Assembly: GCA_020627785.1 (NCBI GenBank)
Contig: JAHDGF010000011.1
Span: 1-64,000, forward strand
Source of the DNA: Saprospiraceae bacterium
GTDB lineage: Bacteria; Bacteroidota; Bacteroidia; Chitinophagales; Saprospiraceae
Direction of reading: 5' to 3'
DNA: 64,000 bases
The notes under the pieces are model-generated. The model did no database searches, was not told where the DNA came from, and worked only from the letters and a program-made list of their open reading frames with translations. Positions 7,626 to 15,714 of the stretch are shown piece after piece. How positions within the stretch are numbered: position 1 is the stretch's first letter; each line of letters opens with the position of its first letter. Both the position numbers and the translations under genes were made by a program.

Positions 7626-8813
7626 GTGCAAGATGATCCTAAGAAAATTTATAGTTATACGGAATTCTTAGCTGGTGTAGAAGAGTTGAAGGATTTTGTA
7701 ACAGATCGTTCAGAGTTTCTATTAGCTAATGAAGAGATAAATCGGGAAGGCGTTTCTATCAATTCAGTCAATAGAATCACAGCAGGTCCGGGTGATGAAA
7801 TATTATCTGGAGAAACAGTGATGATCCATGCTGAAATATCTGGTGACGCACAAGAAGTGATGTTGTATTATGCGGAAGGCTTAGATGGAGCTTATGATAG
7901 AGTTACAATGTCTGATGCCGGAACCTTAGGAGATGAAGTTGCGGTAGATAATATTTTTACGGGTATAATTCCTGCAGCCGATGAAGGAACGTTTATGCGA
8001 TACTATGTTGAAGCCATTCAAGATGACGCTTTTAGTACAGCTACATATTTGCCGAAAGGTGCAGAACACGAATCCTTTATCTATCAAGTAAGCTACTCAA
8101 TTGTAGTAGGCGATGTTGTCATCAATGAAGTAATGGCATCCAATGATATGACAGCGATGGATATAGGAGGTGGATCTGGTGATTGGATTGAATTATACAA
8201 TAAGGGCAATGAAGCCACAGACTTATCAGGATTTCATTTAACGGATGATGAAGAGGAGTTAGATAAATGGGCCTTCCCTGAAAATACAATTTTAAATGCA
8301 GGAGAATATCTTATCATTTGGGCAGATAGTGATGAGGAGGATACAACGGTTGATGAGCTCCATGCAAACTTTAATTTAAATGCAGGAGGTGAGACAATAA
8401 TCTTGATTGATGAAAATTCCAATGTAACAGATAGGGTTGATTTCGAGGAACAATTTACGGATGTGTCTTTTGCTAGGATTCCAAATGGTACTGGAGATTT
8501 CTCATTTAGGACGCCTACCTTCAATATGAATAATGACGGTAGCTCAACAAGTACATTTGATATCGGTAATTCTAGTCAAGTTAAAATTTATCCCAATCCT
8601 GCGACCAATGAAATTAATGTAGAAATTCTCAGTGGACAAGTAGAAGAGGTGGTCATGTTTAATGTGTTAGGTCAATTTCAATCAACTACTAATTCAATAA
8701 ATAATTCATTTGGAAAAATTGATGTTTCCTCTCTAAAGACGGGGATGTATTTTCTTCACTTTTTTGACGAAAATAACCAAGTGTTGATTAAAAGATTTAG
8801 TGTTTTTAGATAG
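7626..8813 (+). CDS. CotH-family protein, C-terminal segment with lamin-tail and T9SS domains
   Basis: 395 residues if begun at the GTG at 7626, though that codon is probably not a real start because the frame continues unchanged from the upstream segment. The first ~40 residues complete the CotH domain (KIYSYTEFLAGVEELKDFV). Residues ~50-158 form an Ig-like or choice-of-anchor-like linker. Residues ~164-295 are a lamin-tail domain (VVINEVMASND, GDWIELYNKG, ATDLSGFHLTDD, NAGEYLIIWAD). Residues 318-395 are a type A T9SS sorting domain (KIYPNPATNEINV ... GMYFLHFFDENNQVLIKRFSVFR). Without an upstream signal peptide this part could not be exported by itself. Confidence 0.8.
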   Translation: MQDDPKKIYSYTEFLAGVEELKDFVTDRSEFLLANEEINREGVSINSVNRITAGPGDEILSGETVMIHAEISGDAQEVMLYYAEGLDGAYDRVTMSDAGTLGDEVAVDNIFTGIIPAADEGTFMRYYVEAIQDDAFSTATYLPKGAEHESFIYQVSYSIVVGDVVINEVMASNDMTAMDIGGGSGDWIELYNKGNEATDLSGFHLTDDEEELDKWAFPENTILNAGEYLIIWADSDEEDTTVDELHANFNLNAGGETIILIDENSNVTDRVDFEEQFTDVSFARIPNGTGDFSFRTPTFNMNNDGSSTSTFDIGNSSQVKIYPNPATNEINVEILSGQVEEVVMFNVLGQFQSTTNSINNSFGKIDVSSLKTGMYFLHFFDENNQVLIKRFSVFR

Positions 8814-8897
8814 TAAGGTTTATTTAATCCGAATTCTAATGAGGAATCAATTCAAGCTTGAATGAATAAGTTTTTCTTTTTAATGAATTGCATGACT

Positions 8898-9629
8898 TTA
8901 ATGGAAAACTCTTTTCATAACAGCATCTTTGTAACTCGCCCCGATTGGTAATTTCTTGTCGTGAATGTGGATCATATTCCCTTCTAAAACATTCACATGC
9001 GTTATATTGGCAATGTAAGATTTATGAATACGAATGAATTGAGAATTTGGTAATTCCTTCTCTAGTTTCTTCAATGAACCCAAGGATAGGGTACGTTGGT
9101 CTTTGGTATGATAAGCAACATACTCTTTCATACTTTCAATATAAATAATATCCTTGTGGAAAATTCTAAAAACCTTAAAGTCAGACTTTACTAAAATAAA
9201 ATCTTTTTCGGACTCTTCATTGGGCTCTATTGGTTTTGATTCAGAAACAATGACTTGTGGAGTTTCTTTTTTAATGAGTGCACTCACTTTATTAACTGCT
9301 TGCAGAAAACGTTCAAACCTGAAAGGTTTCAATAGATAATCTACAACATCAAGTTCATAGCCCTCGAGTGCATACTCTTTGTAAGCGGTGGTAAATATTA
9401 TGTGAGGCTTATTTGGGAGTGTTTTTAAGAATTCAATACCTGTCAAATTTGGCATTTGAATGTCTAGGAATATTAAATCTATTTTATACTCCTGTAATGC
9501 CTGCATTGCCTCTAATGGGTCACTGCATTTGGCCACAATGTTTAAATGGGATAAACGATTAATGTAGTTTTCTACCAGATCTCTAGCCAATTCTTCATCA
9601 TCGACAACTAAGCAATTGATTTTATTCAC
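8898..9629 (-). CDS. LytTR-family response regulator
   Basis: 243 residues. An N-terminal CheY-like receiver has acidic D10/D11, the phospho-acceptor D56 in LIFLDIQMP, T80/T81 and K101 in LLKPF. A LytTR DNA-binding domain follows from about residue 145 (FILVKSDFKVFRIFHKDIIYIESMKEY ... LPNSQFIRIHKSYIANI), ending in LPIGASYKDAV. LytTR regulators bind paired direct repeats upstream of targets. Its start overlaps the end of the histidine kinase gene by 8 bp, so the two are translated together. Targets are unknown; the small envelope genes on the opposite strand upstream of the kinase are possible. Confidence 0.93.
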   Translation of the reverse strand: MNKINCLVVDDEELARDLVENYINRLSHLNIVAKCSDPLEAMQALQEYKIDLIFLDIQMPNLTGIEFLKTLPNKPHIIFTTAYKEYALEGYELDVVDYLLKPFRFERFLQAVNKVSALIKKETPQVIVSESKPIEPNEESEKDFILVKSDFKVFRIFHKDIIYIESMKEYVAYHTKDQRTLSLGSLKKLEKELPNSQFIRIHKSYIANITHVNVLEGNMIHIHDKKLPIGASYKDAVMKRVFH

Positions 9630-10674
9630 GCAGTTTTAATTTTAAAATGACTTCAAATTCTTCTTCGGTGTCATTGATTATTAAGTCGTGCTGATGATCT
9701 GGGTAAAGTATATTTAATCTTTTTTTGGTATTTTCTAAACCTACACCACCCACACCATCTTTCGTAAATTTATCTTTTGGTTTACTATTGATGCAATGAA
9801 AGTTGATTTCTTTTTCAATAACCTTCAAGCTTATTTTGATAAAGCCATCTTTTAGGCTTTCTATTTTACTATGCTTAAAAGCATTCTCAACAAATGGGGC
9901 TAATAGTAAAGGTGAAATCTGAATTTCAGATGCGGATTTATCTAAGTCAAGTTCAACATTCATCCCTCTGCTGTCCTTCAATAATTGAAGTTCGACGAAG
10001 TTCTCAATGTAATTTATTTCACTTTTTAAACTAACATTGTTTTCATTAGAGTCATAAACCATATATCGGAGGATTTCCGAAAGCTGCATAATACTTTCCG
10101 GAGTCTGTGGAGCCTGCATCACAGCTAGACTGTATATGTTGTTTAATGCATTAAAAAGGAAGTGGGGGTTAACCTGAGATTTCAAAAACTTAAGCTCTGT
10201 TTCTAAATTTTCATTTTTTAAATGAAAGGCTTCTTTCTCTTTCTTATTCGCAAATCTTGAAATTCCAATAACTGTGCTTCCTAAAAGTGCAATGAGTAAA
10301 TGTAAAATTTCACGAAACCATTTAATTCCAGGACTGCTATTGCGGGCAATCCTTTCCGATGAATGACCGAGCGGAGATTTGAGCCAAGACGTCCACGGAA
10401 AGATTTCGAGATGAAGTACTAATGCCGTGGCGGTGATTAATGCTACGCATGAAATAAAATATAGGAACTGCTTTTTTTGAAGATACAAATGCGGAAATAA
10501 ATAACGCATGTTTACTGTAATGATAATAAAGAAGCCCAAAAGGGATACAATAACTCTTGAGGCTAGTCTATTTGGATTTCCATGTATGTCAGTTAGCGCT
10601 ATAAACATGAGCATCCAGATTCCCCATAGAAGAAGGAATTCCCAAAGAAATCTAAATTTATTACGCCTTTCCAT
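9622..10674 (-). CDS. Sensor histidine kinase of the LytS/YehU (His_kinase) family
   Basis: 350 residues. The N-terminal ~140 residues contain four hydrophobic segments (about 9-27, 42-60, 68-88 and 122-140) and no large extracellular loop, so it probably senses something within or at the membrane. A short coiled region follows. The His_kinase domain has LKSQVNPHFLFNALNNIYSLA with acceptor H171. The ATPase part has an N-box region FVENAFKHSK and a G-box GVGGVGLENTKKRL. It is the cognate partner of the overlapping LytTR regulator downstream. This type of pair is very common in Bacteroidota, and the signal is not inferable. Confidence 0.93.
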   Translation of the reverse strand: MERRNKFRFLWEFLLLWGIWMLMFIALTDIHGNPNRLASRVIVSLLGFFIIITVNMRYLFPHLYLQKKQFLYFISCVALITATALVLHLEIFPWTSWLKSPLGHSSERIARNSSPGIKWFREILHLLIALLGSTVIGISRFANKKEKEAFHLKNENLETELKFLKSQVNPHFLFNALNNIYSLAVMQAPQTPESIMQLSEILRYMVYDSNENNVSLKSEINYIENFVELQLLKDSRGMNVELDLDKSASEIQISPLLLAPFVENAFKHSKIESLKDGFIKISLKVIEKEINFHCINSKPKDKFTKDGVGGVGLENTKKRLNILYPDHQHDLIINDTEEEFEVILKLKLRE

Positions 10675-10940
10675 TATTCAAACTTGCAGTTTTTTATCGG
10701 AATAAAGAAATAGTCTCAACCATCGAGCCATTCTTATCAATAAACAGCTCAATTTTAGCTATAACCAAGGAAAACCTAGCTTAAATAGGGTTATTGAGAT
10801 GATTGGACCTTCTCTAGAGTAAAAGTATCCATTGGTTGAATATCTTTTATCTAACCTAATTTTCCTCCCATATTTGAATCGTAAACAAGAGATAGAAATA
10901 CAAATTCTAGCTTTTAAAATTCATAACTATTAAATATACA

Positions 10941-11513
10941 ATGATGAACTATTCAAATTTTAAAACAGTCCTTAAGACAGCATCATTAGGTATTCTTGTA
11001 AGTCTAATGATTCCCATAACTAGCTTTGCCCAGAAAGGACAATACAATAAGAGAGGGAATAAGACAAAAGTAGTTAAACGAAATAACCAAAATAGAGTTG
11101 CTTCTGCTAGGGCCGTAAGAACTTTTCATGTTCCCAGTAGTTCAAGATTGATCAACCATAGAAATACTAACTATTATTATAATCAAGGAACGTTCTATAG
11201 AAGATCTAATGGCTCTTATATTATTACAAGACCTCCTGTAGGAATTAGAGTGTCAGTACTTCCATCAAATCCCTATAGTTTCAGAAACTACGGTCGTAAC
11301 TATTATTACCATAGCGGTACCTATTATGCACCTACAAATGGTCGCGAATATCAAGTAGTCTCCGCACCGATTGGAGCTATAGTTGAGTACTTACCAGAAG
11401 GATACGATGTTGTCGAATTTGATGGAAGAATCTACTATCGATACGGTGATACATTCTACAGAGCAATTCAAGAACCAAATGGACAAGTAATTTATGAAGT
11501 GGTTGCAGTTTAA
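10941..11513 (+). CDS. DUF6515-like secreted protein with tyrosine-rich repeats
   Basis: 190 residues with a signal peptide (SLGILVSLMIPITSFAQ). A short basic region (residues ~34-52) is followed by three copies of a ~45-residue unit: NYYYNQGTFYRRSNGSYIIT, NYYYHSGTYYAPTNGREYQV and RIYYRYGDTFYRAIQEPNGQ. Each is followed by a PxGxxVxxLP element (PPVGIRVSVLP, APIGAIVEYLP). This is the layout of DUF6515 proteins. The product is exported and probably periplasmic or associated with the outer membrane; the role is unknown. The gene lies 65 bp before a DUF4890-like gene on the same strand, and both end before a strong terminator. Confidence 0.72.
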   Translation: MMNYSNFKTVLKTASLGILVSLMIPITSFAQKGQYNKRGNKTKVVKRNNQNRVASARAVRTFHVPSSSRLINHRNTNYYYNQGTFYRRSNGSYIITRPPVGIRVSVLPSNPYSFRNYGRNYYYHSGTYYAPTNGREYQVVSAPIGAIVEYLPEGYDVVEFDGRIYYRYGDTFYRAIQEPNGQVIYEVVAV

Positions 11514-11578
11514 TGACTCTAACCAAAATAAGTGAATAACAAATTCAATATATTTTTTAAATCTAAAATTCAAATAAC

Positions 11579-11998
11579 ATGAAATTATCAAGAAAAAATT
11601 TCGCAATGGCTGTGCTACTTTTTGCAATAAGTTTTAGCCTACATGCAATGACGGATCATAAGCCAAAAAGAGATAAACCTACTCCTGCTGAAAGAGCAAA
11701 AAAACAAACCAATCGAATGATTGAAGAAATTGGTCTGAATGAGCAACAAGCAGCACAAGTTGAGCAAATTAATTTGACCTTCGCAGAGAAAATGAAATCA
11801 TTACATAATGGTGAGAAAACCGATAAGGAGGCTATGAAGGCATCAAGAGAAGAGCTTAAGGGTGAAAGAAGTGCAGCGATGAAGCAGATTTTGACGGAAG
11901 AGCAGTTTGTTGCTTTTAGTCAAATGAAAGGCAAGGGTAAAAGAAAAGGAAAGAAGAAAGGGAAGTGTGCAGAATCTTGTTCTGGTAAAGTAGACTAG
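11579..11998 (+). CDS. DUF4890 / Spy-like small helical secreted protein
   Basis: 139 residues. A signal peptide (MAVLLFAISFSLHA) is followed by charged helices with the pattern TPAERAKKQTNRMIEEIGLNEQQAAQVEQI and, later, RSAAMKQILTEEQFVAFSQM. The alternation of a helix, a GLNEQQ turn and an LTEEQ turn is that of DUF4890 and the Spy/CpxP group of periplasmic helical proteins. The C-terminus is a lysine/glycine-rich tail (MKGKGKRKGKKKGK) carrying two cysteines. By analogy it may be a chaperone-like or envelope stress protein; this is inferred from fold resemblance only. Confidence 0.7.
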   Translation: MKLSRKNFAMAVLLFAISFSLHAMTDHKPKRDKPTPAERAKKQTNRMIEEIGLNEQQAAQVEQINLTFAEKMKSLHNGEKTDKEAMKASREELKGERSAAMKQILTEEQFVAFSQMKGKGKRKGKKKGKCAESCSGKVD

Positions 11999-12006
11999 CA
12001 TTAATT

Positions 12007-12050
12007 AAGGAATGGTATATAAGAGTTTATGCCATTCCTTTTATAATTTT
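12007..12050 (+). terminator. Terminator after the DUF4890-like gene
   Basis: Perfect 9-bp arms AAGGAATGG (12007-12015) and CCATTCCTT (12032-12040), with a 16-nt loop, are followed by T-rich sequence. It sits directly behind the stop at 11998. Confidence 0.85.
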
Positions 12051-12251
12051 TTTTAAAATAAAAGAGTGTTAAGGCTTAATCAAGGTTTGATATTTTAAAA
12101 ATCTTCTTGCAAGTAGTATCTGGTGCGTGTCATAACTTTCACTGCGCATTGTGTGTTTAAATCTCGTCAAGCAATGATTTAAGACAATGGTCTTTAAATT
12201 GATTAACTGCCTAAAGAAATTAAATAATTAGAAGATAAAATCTAGAAGTGT

Positions 12252-13748
12252 ATGAATCTGCAAAAACTACTTATTCTAACCTTGGTTTTAATGCCAATCA
12301 TGATGCTTGGGAACTCATTGCAAACTAGTAGTGATCTTGGTCAACAAGAGAAAGAGTTAGCTTATAAATTGGTGAAAAAGATGGTCGCTAAAGTTGGTGA
12401 TTATGAAAAATTACAAAAAAAGAATGATGTAGTGTATACCTATAATTACATTACTCCAGAAGGAAAATATGATCAATCTATTGAGAAATATATTTTTGAT
12501 GGAGAATTATCATACGGGCAATACCTCACACACCAGCGTACCTTCAATGATTTAAATGGAATCATTGAACAGGGTTATGATGGAAATGAATATTGGTTAA
12601 AGCATAACGGAAGAATTATAGACGATAAAGACCGACTGAAGAGGGTTGCATTCAATCGACCTACGAATTTTTATTGGTTTGCAATGATGCAAAAGCTTCT
12701 TGATCCTGGATTGAGTTATGAATATTTAGGAGAGTCAAAATTAGAAGGTAAATGGTATGATATCGTAAAGGTGTCCTTTGATTCTGAAGATGATCAACCA
12801 AAAGATATTTATCAATTGTATATAAATAGAAAAACGTCAATGGTTGATCAGTTTTTATTCACCGTGGCAGATTTCAATGTGATGGAAGAACCATTTTTGA
12901 TGAAACTTCAATATGAGAAAATTGAAGACTTGTACATACCAACAATAAGAAAATATAAAAAGTCAGATTGGAATGCCAAAGTCACGGATAAGCCTTGGAT
13001 AGAAGTGAAGTGGACCAACATTCGATTTGATAATAATCTTAAAAGAGAAAATTTTAAAAAGGAATATAAAATGAATATTATGGAAGGGACCTCATCTGCT
13101 TCAAGTTTGAAAAGTATACTAGATGAAAAGAAGGCAAACTTTGAGGCGAAGGCTAGTAATCATAAGAAAAAGATTTATGGGGAGGGAATCCAAGCAGTTG
13201 CCAATAGTGGTATCCTAGAATCTGCCATAAATGTAGGAGATATAGCTCCAAATTTTACACTAACAAATGCAACTGGGAAAAAGGTAACACTAAAAGAAGA
13301 ATTAAAGAAAGGTCCTGTTGTCCTTGCATGGTATAGAGGTGGATGGTGTCCTTATTGCAATCTAACCCTCCACGCATTACAAGAAGAGCTTCCTAATTTT
13401 AATGCGAACAATGCTAGCTTAATTGCAATATCTCCTGAGCTGCCTGATAATACTTTAACCACAGTAGAAAAGAATAATCTAAAGTTTGAAGTGTTGAGTG
13501 ATGTTGGTAATGCTGTTGCAAATACTTACGGTATCGTCTTTAAGCTCATTGATCCTGTAGCAGATAGCTACAATAAAGCATTTAATCTGGTAAAGTTTAA
13601 CGGGGATGATAGTAATGAATTACCTCTGGCTGCAACTTATATTATTGATGAAAACTCTAGGGTGATATATGCTTTCTTAGATGCCGATTATAGGAATAGA
13701 GCAGAACCAAGTGAATTAACAAAGGCTCTTCAGGAGTTATCTAAATAG
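12252..13748 (+). CDS. Exported fusion of a LolA-like (DUF6503-like) domain and a peroxiredoxin-like domain
   Basis: 498 residues. Residues 1-20 are a signal peptide. Residues ~30-275 resemble the DUF6503/LolA-like all-beta domain of Bacteroidota (YNYITPEGKYDQSIEKYIFDG, GYDGNEYWLKHNG, YDIVKVSFD, DIYQLYINRKTSMVDQFLFTV). A ~50-residue helical linker follows. Residues ~325-498 are an AhpC/TSA-type peroxiredoxin-like domain (VGDIAPNFTLTNATGKKVTL) with C366 and C369 in GGWCPYCN. A CxxC here resembles peroxiredoxin-like family 2 or thiol-disulfide proteins rather than a classic 2-Cys enzyme. The redox half should act outside the cytoplasm. The next gene, 31 bp downstream, also encodes a redoxin, so a shared thiol-stress role is likely. 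Confidence 0.78.
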   Translation: MNLQKLLILTLVLMPIMMLGNSLQTSSDLGQQEKELAYKLVKKMVAKVGDYEKLQKKNDVVYTYNYITPEGKYDQSIEKYIFDGELSYGQYLTHQRTFNDLNGIIEQGYDGNEYWLKHNGRIIDDKDRLKRVAFNRPTNFYWFAMMQKLLDPGLSYEYLGESKLEGKWYDIVKVSFDSEDDQPKDIYQLYINRKTSMVDQFLFTVADFNVMEEPFLMKLQYEKIEDLYIPTIRKYKKSDWNAKVTDKPWIEVKWTNIRFDNNLKRENFKKEYKMNIMEGTSSASSLKSILDEKKANFEAKASNHKKKIYGEGIQAVANSGILESAINVGDIAPNFTLTNATGKKVTLKEELKKGPVVLAWYRGGWCPYCNLTLHALQEELPNFNANNASLIAISPELPDNTLTTVEKNNLKFEVLSDVGNAVANTYGIVFKLIDPVADSYNKAFNLVKFNGDDSNELPLAATYIIDENSRVIYAFLDADYRNRAEPSELTKALQELSK

Positions 13749-13779
13749 AACTAAAATTTTAATAAATAACACCAACCTC

Positions 13780-14601
13780 ATGAAAGGAATAATATATTTA
13801 ATTTTTGCCTTCGGGTCAATTATAACAGGTCTCAATGCTCAACAGGAAAGAGGTCATGATGTGAGTAAAAAAATGTCCTCATATCAAATTGGAGATAAAG
13901 TAGAAGATTTCTCTTTGGTAAATACTGAGGGTACAGCAGTTTCTCTTTCTCATTATAATGAGGCTAATGGATACCTCATTGTTTTCACTAGTAACGTTTG
14001 TCCATTTGCAGTAGCAAGCGAAAAGAAATTAGTCCAGCTGCAGGAAGAAATGTCATCTCTGGGATATGCCATGGTGGCCATAAATTCAAATATCGGGGAT
14101 GAAGAAAATTTGCACGCCATGAAATCTAAAGCCGCAGAAGCAAACTTTTCATTTCCATATCTAAAAGATGATGCATCTGTGTATTCTAAATTTGGTGCGA
14201 CAAAAACACCGCATGTTTTTTTACTCGACAAAGAAATGAGGCTACGATACATGGGAAGTATTGATGACAGTCCTAGGTCACCTGATGAAGTAGAAGAAGA
14301 ATTCTTGTTGAATGCAATAGGTGCCTTAGAAAACAATCAAGCGCCAGATCCAGCTGTTACAAAATCCATCGGTTGCCCAATTAAAAGAGGCGGTGAATCA
14401 GCAAGTCGAGGAGGTAGAAAAGGACCACCAAGCCCTGAAGCACTCATGGAAAGAATGGATGCCAACAACGACGGTAAAATTTCAAAGGAAGAGGCGAAAG
14501 GACCTTTGGCTAATGATTTTGATCGATTGGATTCGGATAAGGATGGGCAGTTGACATTAGCCGAACTATCTAAACATAAAAAAGGTAGGCCGAGTCATTA
14601 G
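13780..14601 (+). CDS. Exported redoxin with C-terminal EF-hand pair
   Basis: 273 residues. A signal peptide (IFAFGSIITGLNAQ) is followed by an AhpC-TSA/redoxin domain at ~35-180 (IGDKVEDFSLVNTEGTAVSL, FTSNVCPFAVASEKKL with C74, TKTPHVFLLD containing the cis-proline). C74 is not part of a CxxC; a second cysteine is C199. Near the C-terminus are two canonical EF-hand loops, DANNDGKISKEE (227-238) and DSDKDGQLTLAE (251-262), both with acidic residues at positions 1, 5 and 12. Calcium may therefore tune or localise the redox domain. It is cotranscribed with the peroxiredoxin fusion 31 bp upstream. The redoxin group resembles TlpA-like family proteins of planctomycetes and Bacteroidota. Confidence 0.82.
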   Translation: MKGIIYLIFAFGSIITGLNAQQERGHDVSKKMSSYQIGDKVEDFSLVNTEGTAVSLSHYNEANGYLIVFTSNVCPFAVASEKKLVQLQEEMSSLGYAMVAINSNIGDEENLHAMKSKAAEANFSFPYLKDDASVYSKFGATKTPHVFLLDKEMRLRYMGSIDDSPRSPDEVEEEFLLNAIGALENNQAPDPAVTKSIGCPIKRGGESASRGGRKGPPSPEALMERMDANNDGKISKEEAKGPLANDFDRLDSDKDGQLTLAELSKHKKGRPSH

Positions 14602-14620
14602 GTGACAAATCTAGATTATT
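14521..14620 (+). repeat. Original copy of a degenerate 1020-bp-spaced direct repeat
   Basis: The 3' end of the redoxin/EF-hand gene and its flank align with 15541-15640 at a constant offset of 1020 bp without gaps through the stop region. There is an identical 15-bp core, ACTATCTAAACATAA, at 14565-14579. Identity is about two-thirds over roughly 90 bp by eye. See the second copy. Confidence 0.55.
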
Positions 14621-14802
14621 ACTCATTGAATATTTCATACGATCTCAAAATTCATCTACTAGCGTAAACTGAAGACTTGAATCCACTTGCTCAGTTAATA
14701 TTAATTAAGTGAACCAAAAAGTATACTTGATTTGTGATTTAGTATAAAAGAGTATAATAGCCGTACTACTATCTTGGACATTGAAAAAAAACAATTACTA
14801 AA

Positions 14803-15546
14803 ATGTTCAATATGGAAAGCAATATAATTTTTGTTACGATGCAGGCGACCTTTAAAGATGAAGGGAAGTGTAGAGTAGCGATGAAGAAAATAGTTGAAGA
14901 TGCACATGCAGCATACGGTGTTAGTTCTCATTTTTGGTTCAGAAGTAACGATGGTAAATCTTTGTTTGTGCTTGAGCAATATGAAGATAAAAAGGCATTA
15001 AGAAAAGCAATAAGGAGATTCACATCTGCTCGAATATCTTTCTTCAGATCTATAGACGTCATTGGTGTCTCAGTTTATGGAAGTATATCAGCAAGTAGTA
15101 AATTCATGTTTGCCGCACTTAAACCGAAATACATGGATTACTATGGAGGTTACTCAAGGAATGAAACGAAGTCACAAGAATCTGGGATTAAAAATTTTGA
15201 AAGGAATAGAATTATTGTGAGCACGAATGCAAGAATTAAAGATTTAGAAAAGTGTAAGGTAGCAATGGAGAGATTAGTTGAAGATGCCTATGCTGAATCT
15301 GGGACTAATTCTCATTTTTGGTGCAGAAGTAAAGATGGTGAGGCTTTATTTGTTTTAGAACAATATACAGACGAGAAGGCACTAATGGAAAATCTTCAGG
15401 CAAATTCATCTTCAAGAGCTGCCTTTTTGGAATCGATAGAAGTTGATGATGTAAACATTTACGGAACTGAATCCGATTCTGTTAAAAAGATATTTTCCGC
15501 TCTTAATCCCACATACATGAAATACTATGGAGGATATTCAAAGTAA
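14803..15546 (+). CDS. Protein with two tandem ABM-like (dimeric alpha-beta barrel) domains
   Basis: 247 residues, no signal peptide, presumably cytoplasmic. Two halves of ~115 residues repeat: GKCRVAMKKIVEDAHAAYG / EKCKVAMERLVEDAYAESG, then SSHFWFRSNDGKSLFVLEQY / NSHFWCRSKDGEALFVLEQY, then LKPKYMDYYGGYS / LNPTYMKYYGGYS. The strand, helix, F-x-R-x-x-D-G-x-x-L-F-V-L-E-Q-Y pattern matches antibiotic-biosynthesis-monooxygenase-like proteins, in which two ferredoxin-like units form a barrel. A fused pair could do this in one chain. The YYGGYS ending of each half is distinctive. The start is ATG 14803; ATG 14812 is possible. No catalytic residue is evident. The gene is flanked by the direct repeat described at 14521 and 15541. 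Confidence 0.68.
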   Translation: MFNMESNIIFVTMQATFKDEGKCRVAMKKIVEDAHAAYGVSSHFWFRSNDGKSLFVLEQYEDKKALRKAIRRFTSARISFFRSIDVIGVSVYGSISASSKFMFAALKPKYMDYYGGYSRNETKSQESGIKNFERNRIIVSTNARIKDLEKCKVAMERLVEDAYAESGTNSHFWCRSKDGEALFVLEQYTDEKALMENLQANSSSRAAFLESIEVDDVNIYGTESDSVKKIFSALNPTYMKYYGGYSK

Positions 15547-15640
15547 TCGGATTCAGAAAAAGATTGGTAATTAATTGATTGCGTACTATCTAAACATAAA
15601 AAATGTAGGTCACGTAATGAAACGGTAGATCTAGTTATTT
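15541..15640 (+). repeat. Decayed second copy of the 3' end of the redoxin/EF-hand gene
   Basis: This non-coding stretch after the ABM-like gene matches 14521-14620. Examples are GG-ATTC-G-A-AA at the start, then the shared ACTATCTAAACATAA core (15585-15599), followed by GTAGG and CTAG-TT blocks. It reads like a relic of a tandem duplication, or of an event that placed the ABM-like gene between the two copies. It has no coding capacity of its own. Confidence 0.55.
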
Positions 15641-15714
15641 TAAGTGATTAAATGATTTATTACAATTAAAGTGTAGCTTAGATAATTATCCTATAGACTT
15701 ACATAAAATATTCG

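Larger units (their letters stand above)
6405..8813 (+). pseudogene. CotH / lamin-tail / T9SS gene interrupted by one in-frame TAA
   Basis: Two open segments, 6405-7610 and 7626-8813, are in the same frame, separated only by a TAA at 7608-7610 and five further sense codons. Read through, they give one protein of about 802 residues: signal peptide, glycine-rich insert, CotH domain, linker domain, lamin-tail domain and T9SS sorting domain. The protein signal runs straight across the stop (KVNERIDEFA, stop, TLDQRVQDDPKK), as expected for a single helix of the CotH domain. Without the second segment the product loses its T9SS tail. The cause could be a nonsense mutation, a base-calling error or readthrough; a single base change would restore a sense codon. 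Both halves otherwise look undecayed. Confidence 0.75.

Noticed and set aside
8850-8863. Perfect 14-bp palindrome ATTCAAGCTTGAAT between convergent genes
   Set aside because: It lies between two gene ends, has no loop for a good terminator and no promoter nearby; probably chance in AT-rich DNA or a weak terminator, not supported as a regulator site.
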